Assembly: GCA_003486645.1 (NCBI GenBank)
Contig: DNGI01000217.1
Span: forward strand, 1 to 22,707
DNA length: 22,707 nt
Direction: 5' to 3'
DNA from: Cyanobacteria bacterium UBA11370
Lineage (GTDB): Bacteria > Cyanobacteriota > Cyanobacteriia > Cyanobacteriales > Coleofasciculaceae
The notes below the pieces were generated by a model, which had not been told where the DNA came from, searched no databases, and saw only the letters and a list, made by a program, of their open reading frames with translations. This document shows positions 1-7,000 of this stretch, piece by piece (position 1 is the stretch's first letter; every line of letters starts with the position of its first letter). Both the position numbers and the translations under genes were made by a program.

Positions 1-60
1 GCCCCCTGCCCCCTTGCCTTCTTCCTCCCCACACCCCCCACCCCACACCCCACACCCCAC
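1..60. repeat. Heptanucleotide tandem repeat CCCCACA inside the helicase gene
   Basis: On the + strand CCCCACA-type units lie at about 27-33, 34-40 (variant), 41-47, 48-54 and 55-60. On the coding strand they read GTGGGGT. The block is translated in frame as a Gly/Val/Cys/Trp-rich stretch with no stop. Confidence 0.85.
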
Positions 61-741
61 TCCCTCATAAGCACGGCAAGACACAGGCATGACTTGGATA
101 AACTTAGCTAAACGTGCTTGGTCGATAGCACTATCAATCAGGGGTTGCCAGCAACTTACCACATTTCCGTTAGGCTGGCGATACACTCCTGGTAAAAATT
201 TACCCCGTGTCAGCAAATCTAAACTCCACCGACAAACCTGACTCCAAAACCGCAAATCTCCTCCTACATAACTGTCCGTTTCTTTAAACGAACCGAGAGG
301 AAGGGCTTGTAAAAATTGTATGGCTTCTGAGGGATTGAGACGGAACCCCTCAACAGTCCATAATTTCAGTTCTAGGGGTGGAGTTTCTGTACTAACCCAA
401 GGCAGTTGAGTAGAAAGAATCGGGTATTCTCGAACTTCAGCGGATGAGGGTTGAGTGGGTAAAGTAACACCCTGTCTCTGCCATCGGTGCGCTAGGTTTG
501 GGATACCTCCCTTACGAGTCTCTGAATTTGTAGTCCGATTCGACTCCAAAAATTTGTCAATTGAGATACGGTGAGACCCTAAAAATGCGGTAAATTCATC
601 TTGCGTCATGGCAAAGGGATGACAAGAACTCTCCTTCCCACCAGGAGATTCTACAGATGCCATCGTGCGCCACATTTCTCCCCAAATAAATAAATAACCG
701 CTAGTCTCGTTAGTGATCCAACTACCCTGTAAAATTGCCAT
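1..741 (-). CDS. SNF2-family helicase, N-terminal part (gene continues beyond position 1)
   Basis: Reading from the ATG at 741 down to base 1 gives 247 codons with no stop, so the gene is open at the window edge. The product starts MAILQGSWI and contains EGFRLNPSEAIQFLQALPL, GGDLRFWSQVCRWSLDLL and WQPLIDSAIDQARLAKF. I recognise these as the N-terminal region that precedes the ATPase domain in the large cyanobacterial SNF2/HepA-type helicases (usually about 1000 residues or more). The helicase motifs themselves lie outside the window. The last 20 or so residues are Gly/Cys/Glu-rich and encoded by a G-rich 7-bp tandem repeat (1-60), odd for a folded domain and probably a linker. There is no clear Shine-Dalgarno. 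It is divergent from pnp. Identity rests on remembered family sequence, not a search. Confidence 0.8.
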   Translation of the reverse strand, partial: MAILQGSWITNETSGYLFIWGEMWRTMASVESPGGKESSCHPFAMTQDEFTAFLGSHRISIDKFLESNRTTNSETRKGGIPNLAHRWQRQGVTLPTQPSSAEVREYPILSTQLPWVSTETPPLELKLWTVEGFRLNPSEAIQFLQALPLGSFKETDSYVGGDLRFWSQVCRWSLDLLTRGKFLPGVYRQPNGNVVSCWQPLIDSAIDQARLAKFIQVMPVSCRAYEGVGCGVWGGGCGEEEGKGAGG

Positions 742-762
742 TTAATTATTAGTCCTTAGTGA

Positions 763-787
763 TTGGTTGTTGGTTGTTGGTTGTTGG
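763..787. repeat. Heptanucleotide tandem repeat TTGGTTG, 3.6 copies
   Basis: Exact units at 763-769, 770-776 and 777-783 are followed by a partial TTGG. The block lies in the divergent intergenic region between the helicase gene and pnp. The same unit recurs at 19222-19256 and 22690-22707. The segment 762-771 is exactly complementary to 843-852, so the two can pair across a 71-base loop upstream of pnp. Confidence 0.9.
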
Positions 788-945
788 TGTTTCGTTGCTG
801 TCCCTTATTTTTCAACTAACCCTTGATCACCCACAAACAAGAAACAACCAATAACAAACAACAAACCACAAACAACAAAATTCCATAAATGCTAGGATTG
901 CGACAGAGAAAAAAAGATGGTAAAGAAAGAAGGACAGAGTACCGG

Positions 946-3093
946 ATGGTAGAGTTTGACAAGTCAATATCTTTTGATGGACGGGATATTCGACTGAAAG
1001 TAGGTTTACTTGCGCCTCAAGCTGGGGGTTGCGTACTGATTCAGTCAGGAGATACGGCTGTTTTAGTGACGGCAACTCGTGCAGCTGGGCGAGAAGGCAT
1101 TGATTTTCTTCCTTTGTTGGTCGATTACGAGGAAAGGCTTTACGCAGCAGGACGGATTCCCGGTGGGTTCCTACGACGCGAAGGCCGTCCCCCAGAAAAA
1201 GTGACGCTGATTAGCCGTCTAATTGACCGACCCCTGCGCCCCTTATTTCCCGGTTGGCTGCGAGATGATATTCAAATCGTAGCAACTACCCTGTCCATGG
1301 ATGAACAAGTGCCACCAGATGTTTTGGCAGTGACGGGGGCTTCAATTGCAGTATTGCAAGCGAAAATTCCATTCTATGGCCCAATGGCAGCAGTACGGGT
1401 AGGTTTAGTGGGAGATGATTTTATTATCAATCCGACTTATAAAGAAATTGAAGCCGGAGACTTGGATCTAGTCGTCGCGGGTTCCCCGGATGGCGTGATT
1501 ATGGTGGAAGCAGGCGCGAACCAACTGCCCGAACAAGATATTATTGAGGCAATTGACTTTGGCTATGAAGCGGTGCAAGAGTTAATTGCAGCGCAGCGAG
1601 AGTTGATGGAACAGTTGGGGATTGAAACGGCGGTGGAAGAGGTGCCAGAGGTTGCCTCGGAATTGGAAAATTTTATTCGCGATCGCGCTACTGCCCCAAT
1701 CAAAGCGATACTCTCCCAATTTGACTTGGATAAAACGGGTCGGGATACGGCGTTAGATGAGATTAAGGACAATCAAATTTTAACGGCGATCGCTGAACTC
1801 CCGGAAGATAATCCGATTCGCATGGCGGCAACGGAAGATTCCCAAGCGGTGAGTAATTTATTTAAAAGCCTCACGAAAAAGTTGATGCGCTCTCAAATTG
1901 TACAAGAGGGGGTGCGCGTCGATGGTCGGAAACTGGATGAAGTCCGACCCATTTCGTGTCAGGTGGGTTTATTACCGCGACGTGTCCACGGGAGTGGGTT
2001 ATTTAATCGGGGATTGACCCAAGTCTTATCGACGGTAACGTTAGGGACTCCAGGGGATGCCCAAATGCTGGATGACCTGAACCCAGAAGAAGAGAAACGT
2101 TACCTGCATCATTATAATTTTCCACCCTTTTCGGTTGGGGAAACGAAACCGTTGCGATCGCCAGGTCGTCGGGAAATTGGTCACGGGGCGCTAGCTGAAC
2201 GTGCTATAGTTCCGGTGTTACCGCCCCAGGAAGATTTCCCCTATGTGATTCGGGTGGTATCAGAAGTGCTTTCGTCTAATGGTTCCACTTCAATGGGTTC
2301 GGTGTGTGGGTCAACCTTGGCGTTAATGGATGCGGGTGTTCCGATTACCAAACCTGTGAGTGGGGCGGCGATGGGTTTAATTAAAGAAGGGAATGAAGTC
2401 CGAATTCTGACTGATATTCAAGGAATTGAAGACTTTTTGGGGGATATGGACTTCAAAGTCGCGGGCACCGATTCTGGAATTACCGCGTTGCAGATGGACA
2501 TGAAAATTACAGGACTTTCCCTCGAAACTCTCGCCCAAGCGATTCAGCAAGCCAGACCTGCAAGAATGCATATTCTAGAGAGAATGCTGGCGACTATTGG
2601 TAAACCGAATCAGGAAATGTCGCCGTTTGCCCCTCGCTTGCTCACGATTCGGATTGATCCGGATATGATTGGTTTGGTAATTGGCCCTGGTGGTAAAACC
2701 ATTAAGGGAATTACGGAACAAACGGGGGCGAAAGTCGATATTGAAGACGACGGTACAGTCACGGTTTCAGCAGTAGAAGCGGAACGGGCGAAGCGGGCGA
2801 TCGCTATTATTCAAGGTATGACCCGTAGACTCAATGAAGGGGATGTGTATGTCGGTCGTGTCACCCGGATTATTCCGATTGGTGCTTTTGTCGAAATCTT
2901 ACCAGGGAAAGAAGGAATGATCCATATTTCTCAACTGGCTGACTATCGCGTTGGTAAGGTGGAAGATGAAGTTGCTGTCGGCGATGAAGTGATTGTTAAA
3001 GTGCGGGAAATTGATAACAAAGGTCGCATTAATTTAACCCGTTTGGGTATTCATCCCGATGAAGCTGCTGCCGCGCGGCAAGCCGCCAATTAG
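946..3093 (+). CDS. pnp: Polyribonucleotide nucleotidyltransferase (PNPase)
   Basis: PNPase is a 3'-5' phosphorolytic exoribonuclease, trimeric in characterised bacteria. The 715-residue product has the full family layout: first RNase PH-like domain, helical linker, second RNase PH-like domain with [19 protein letters not shown] near residue 350 and the catalytic region around [17 protein letters not shown] (Asp518 in QMDMK), a KH domain with [12 protein letters not shown] near residue 578, and an S1 domain from about 631 ([20 protein letters not shown]). Length matches the usual ~700-720 residues. I chose the ATG at 946 because cyanobacterial homologues begin [20 protein letters not shown] and an AAGGA lies at 930-934. 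An in-frame ATG at 889 would add 19 basic residues unlike the family. The upstream intergenic region can form a stem, relevant because E. coli pnp is autoregulated through its 5' leader. Confidence 0.96.
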   Translation: MVEFDKSISFDGRDIRLKVGLLAPQAGGCVLIQSGDTAVLVTATRAAGREGIDFLPLLVDYEERLYAAGRIPGGFLRREGRPPEKVTLISRLIDRPLRPLFPGWLRDDIQIVATTLSMDEQVPPDVLAVTGASIAVLQAKIPFYGPMAAVRVGLVGDDFIINPTYKEIEAGDLDLVVAGSPDGVIMVEAGANQLPEQDIIEAIDFGYEAVQELIAAQRELMEQLGIETAVEEVPEVASELENFIRDRATAPIKAILSQFDLDKTGRDTALDEIKDNQILTAIAELPEDNPIRMAATEDSQAVSNLFKSLTKKLMRSQIVQEGVRVDGRKLDEVRPISCQVGLLPRRVHGSGLFNRGLTQVLSTVTLGTPGDAQMLDDLNPEEEKRYLHHYNFPPFSVGETKPLRSPGRREIGHGALAERAIVPVLPPQEDFPYVIRVVSEVLSSNGSTSMGSVCGSTLALMDAGVPITKPVSGAAMGLIKEGNEVRILTDIQGIEDFLGDMDFKVAGTDSGITALQMDMKITGLSLETLAQAIQQARPARMHILERMLATIGKPNQEMSPFAPRLLTIRIDPDMIGLVIGPGGKTIKGITEQTGAKVDIEDDGTVTVSAVEAERAKRAIAIIQGMTRRLNEGDVYVGRVTRIIPIGAFVEILPGKEGMIHISQLADYRVGKVEDEVAVGDEVIVKVREIDNKGRINLTRLGIHPDEAAAARQAAN

Positions 3094-3110
3094 AATCGGT
3101 TGAATTTACG

Positions 3111-3152
3111 AATTTCCCCAACTTTAGACGGGGGAATTTGTAAAGGGTTTTT
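3111..3152 (+). terminator. Possible weak terminator after pnp
   Basis: A stem pairs AATTTCCCC (3111-3119) with GGGGAATTT (3131-3139), with one internal mismatch and an 11-base loop. A five-T run follows at 3148-3152, eight bases after the stem. The gap to the T run makes this a weak candidate. Confidence 0.35.
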
Positions 3153-3158
3153 AATTGA

Positions 3159-3752
3159 AAAAGGGATAAGGTTCTTTTCAAAGGAGTATCCCCTTGTTGT
3201 GAATTTATCTTCACTAGGGCAGGGATATGGGCTGCTGGTTATTCAACTCTAGCTCATGTTCCTGCTCTGTGTTTGGAAAAGATTTTTAATCTTTACCGTA
3301 AGCGACCGGAGTACGGTTGTAGTCAGTATTGAGAGTGGATGATGATTCAAATTATATGGCTATGATTCCTATAGAAAAACCAAATTTTAGTTTTCCTACT
3401 ATTTATAAACAACATCTTTGATCCAGCCGAATTCAGGAGTCATCCCATTTTGGATGCAAGGATGCAAGGATGCAATAATTTTCAAAGCCCTGCCAGTAGA
3501 GGGTTTCAATAATTCAAATTTTGCAAATTTGTTCCTCCTGGAATTGAGAACTGCTATAACAATGGTTCCTATTTTTTTGCTTCATCAGCTATTAATAGGA
3601 AACCCAAAAAACTGAAGTCAATCCATGCCAACGCCTTTGCTCAAGTTGATAGTATAGCTAGTCTATTGGAGTTGGGAACAAAATATTTAAAAAGAGAACG
3701 GGAAGGGAATGTTCAGAATTCATTCAGACTGGCTAGATATAATGCTGAGTAA
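3159..3752 (+). pseudogene. Degraded, unrecognised gene (frameshifts and internal stop)
   Basis: Three protein-like stretches follow one another on the + strand. Frame from 3159 to a TGA at 3330 reads through AGIWAAGYSTLAHVPALCLE and EKIFNLYRKRPEYGCSQY. A second frame (about 3323-3421) reads RVDDDSNYMAMIPIEKPN and FSFPTIYKQHL, then a stop. From 3420 the first frame resumes, DPAEFRSHPILDARMQGCNN, has one TAA at 3510-3512, and continues PPGIENCYNNGSYFFASSAI, KKLKSIHANAFAQVDSIASL and KREREGNVQNSFRLARYNAE to a TAA at 3750-3752. Low-complexity shadow ORFs rarely look this protein-like. I infer one gene of about 190 codons broken by two frameshifts and a nonsense codon. I do not recognise the family and propose no function. 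An 8-bp triplication (GGATGCAA, from 3452) lies inside it. Confidence 0.45.
3452..3476. repeat. Octanucleotide tandem repeat GGATGCAA, about 3 copies
   Basis: GGATGCAA occurs three times in a row within the degraded gene. This is the only 8-bp unit seen here; the other short tandem repeats have 7-bp units. Confidence 0.8.
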
Positions 3753-4033
3753 CTACACTAGTGCAGCGTGGCGGAAGTAACTATGCAGTTAAAAACGTTT
3801 AAAACGCTTACTATACAAGCTTTCTTGCCTTCTGCCTTCTGCCTACTCCTACGGAAAACGCTACCCGAACTGCCTTCTTGCACTAGAAAGTGGCAGAGGC
3901 TAGAGAAGTTACAAAAATTTAGAATCAGTGACCAGCCAATTGACAACTAGCTTCTGATCAACCACCGTCTCTGCTCAACTCCTAGTATAGAGCAATTCCC
4001 TGTTAGGCTTCCTAGAATTTGGTAATTATAACC
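3753..4033. other. Intergenic region upstream of the signalling module
   Basis: No convincing gene is seen. The stretch holds a TGCCTTC tandem repeat (3826-3845) with another copy near 3870. No clear Shine-Dalgarno precedes the kinase start, and no promoter stood out that I would commit to. Small ORFs on both strands here are short and low in complexity. Confidence 0.6.
3826..3845. repeat. Heptanucleotide tandem repeat TGCCTTC, about 3 copies
   Basis: Units at 3826-3832 and 3833-3839 are exact, and 3840-3845 is a partial third unit. A further isolated TGCCTTC lies about 25 bases downstream. Confidence 0.85.
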
Positions 4034-7000
4034 ATGATCACAATTCCCGGCTATCGCATTATTCAACCCCTCTACTCAGGTGCCCGAACCCTGGTGTATC
4101 GCGCAATTTCTGAGTCCGATCAAAAACCCGTCGTAATCAAACTACTCAAAAATGAATATCCAACGTTCAACGAACTCGTACAGTTCCGGAATCAGTATGC
4201 GATCGCCAAAAATTTAGATTTGCCAGGAATTGTTAAACACCTGAGTTTAGAAACCTACGGGAATGGTTTTGCTTTAATCCTAGAGGATTTTGGCGGTATT
4301 TCTCTGATTGAGGAGATGAGGCGATTAGGAAAGGTCGGGATGGGAGGAAATCCGGATTCTGTACGGGAGTTTTTGAATATGGCTATTCAGATTGTTCAAA
4401 CCCTAGAAGGACTCTATCATAACCGAATTATTCATAAAGATATTAAACCCCAAAATATCTTGATCAACCCTCAAACTAAACAGGTTAAACTTATTGATTT
4501 TAGTATATCCTCCCTTTTACCGTCTGAGTTTCAGGGAATTCAAAGCCCTAACGTGTTAGAAGGAACCCTACCCTATATGTCTCCAGAACAAACCGGACGG
4601 ATGAATCGGGGGATCGACTACCGCACAGATTTCTACTCTTTAGGAGTGACATTCTATGAATTGTTAACTGGACAACTTCCGTTTCCATCAAATGATCCAA
4701 TGGAGTTAGTTCATTGCCATATTGCTAGGATACCTATTCCACCGATTGAAGTCAATCCAGCCCTTCCGCAGGTATTGAATGATATGGTGATCAAACTGAT
4801 GGCAAAAATGGCAGAGGATCGCTATCAAACCGCGTTTGGTATCAGGCAAGATTTGGAACAATGTTTAGAACAATACTCAATCAATGGTAATATTACTCCC
4901 TTTAAGTTAGCCACGAGGGATATTTCTGAACGATTTGCTATTCCGGAAAAACTCTATGGTAGAGAGGCGGAAGTTACAACTCTTTTAGAAGCATTTGATC
5001 GGGTAGCAAACCGAGACGAAGAAACGACTCAATCCAAAATCCAAAATCCAAAATCCAAAGTCGAATTGATGCTAGTCGCTGGCTTTTCTGGGATTGGCAA
5101 GACAGCGGTTGTTAATGAAATTCACAAACCCATTGTACGACAACGAGGTTACTTTATCAAAGGGAAATTTGACCAATTTAAGAGAGATATTCCTTTTTCA
5201 GGTTGGGTGCAAGCCTTCCAAAGCTTGATGCAACAATTGCTCACTGAAAGTCATACTGAGGTGCAAAATTGGCAAGCAAAAATAGTAGAAGCCTTGGGTG
5301 AAAATGCTCAAGTTATTATTGATGTGATTCCGGAATTAGAACGGCTAATTGGGAAACAGCCTTCTGTACCAGAACTGGATGGGAGCGCTGCTCAAAATCG
5401 CTTTAATTTACTCTTTCAGAAGTTTATCCGAGTTTTTACAACCAAGGAACATCCCCTAGTTATTTTTCTCGATGATTTGCAGTGGATTGATTCGGCTTCT
5501 CTGAAGTTGATGGAATTGTTAATGAGTGATAGTGATACCCAGTATTTACTATTAATTGGAGCCTACCGAGATAACGAAGTATTTCCCGCCCATCCACTGA
5601 TGTTGACATTGGAAGAGATTCGCAAAGCCAATGCTAAAGTCAACCAGATTACTTTAGATCCTCTCAATCAATCGTCTCTTAACTGCTTAATTGCTGATAC
5701 GTTAAGTTGCCCTCCTCAAAGAGCTATTTTGTTAACAGAATTGGTTTTACAAAAAACACAAGGAAACCCATTCTTTAGCAATCAATTTCTTAAATCCTTG
5801 CATCAAGATGGACTTATTTCGTTTGATTTTAGTTGCGGTTATTGGCAGTGTGATATTGCCAAAGTCAGGACTCTCTCTCTCAGTGATGATGTTGTTGAGT
5901 TTATGACTATTCAGTTGCAAAGGCTACCCAAAAACACTCAAACCGTTTTACAAATGGCAGCTTGTATCGGCAATCAATTTGACTTAGCAACACTGGCAAT
6001 TGTTTTAGATAAATCCCAAGCAGAAACAGCCGTAGCTCTTTGGAAAGCCTTGCAAGAAGGACTAGTTATTCCTGTTAACGAAATTTACAAGTTTTTCCTG
6101 GATGAATCAGGGTTCAGTACTCTCGATAACGAACAACTGACAGTCACTAATCAACAATTCACTATCCCTTATAGATTCCTACATGATCGAGTACAGCAGG
6201 CAGCCTATGGTCTAATTCCTGAATCTCAAAAAGAATTAACTCATCTAAAAATTGGTCAATTGCTATTAAAAAACACTCCTGAAGATAAACAGGACGATAA
6301 AATTTTTGATATTGTCAATCCCTTAAATATTGGCAGGAATTTAATCAACGAGCAAACTGAGAAGAATCAACTGATAAGGTTGAATTTAATTGCCGGACGT
6401 AAAGCTAAAACATCTACAGCCCATGTCGCGGCTGAACGCTACTTAACAGTAGCAATGGAACTTCTAGCCGCAGATAGCTGGCACATTCAATATGATCTAA
6501 CACTAGCTTTATATGAGGAAACAGCAGAAGTTGCGTATCTCTGTGCTGATTTTGAACAGATGGAGCAATTGATATCAATCGTGCTGCAACAGGCTAAAAC
6601 TCTATTAGAAAAAGTAAAAGTTTATGAAATAAAACTTCAAGCGCTAATTAGCCAAAATAAACCGCTACAATCCGTAGAAACCGGATTACAGGTACTGAAG
6701 GTTTTAGGAGTTACTTTTCCCGATCATCCCAGTTCATCCGAATTGGAAAACAATTTAGAAGAAATCAATTCTCTACTAGCTGGGCGAAAAATTGGAAGCT
6801 TAATTAACCTACCCGAAATGAAGTCTCCCGATCAGTTGGCAGCGATGCGGATTTTGCTCAATATTAGTGCGGCTGCCTTTTTATCAGCACCTGCTAGGTT
6901 TCCACTGATTGTTTTAAAAATGGTGCGTTTGTCGCTCGATCACGGTAATACGGCAGTGTCAGCTTATGCCTATGCTGTTTATGGCTTAATTCTCTGTGGA

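Noticed and set aside
889..945. Upstream extension of pnp to an ATG at 889
   Set aside because: The added residues are basic, do not match the family start MVEFDKSI, and come from repeat-rich intergenic DNA.
827..1075. 82-residue minus-strand frame across the pnp start
   Set aside because: It overlaps pnp antisense, and its hydrophobic end is just translated A/C-rich repeat DNA.
3418..3615. 65-residue + strand frame
   Set aside because: The alternative frame through the same bases reads more like protein and connects to further segments; this one is probably a shadow in the broken gene.
4019..4033. TTG start for the hybrid kinase
   Set aside because: The ATG at 4034 gives the usual short N-terminus; nothing supports the five extra residues.
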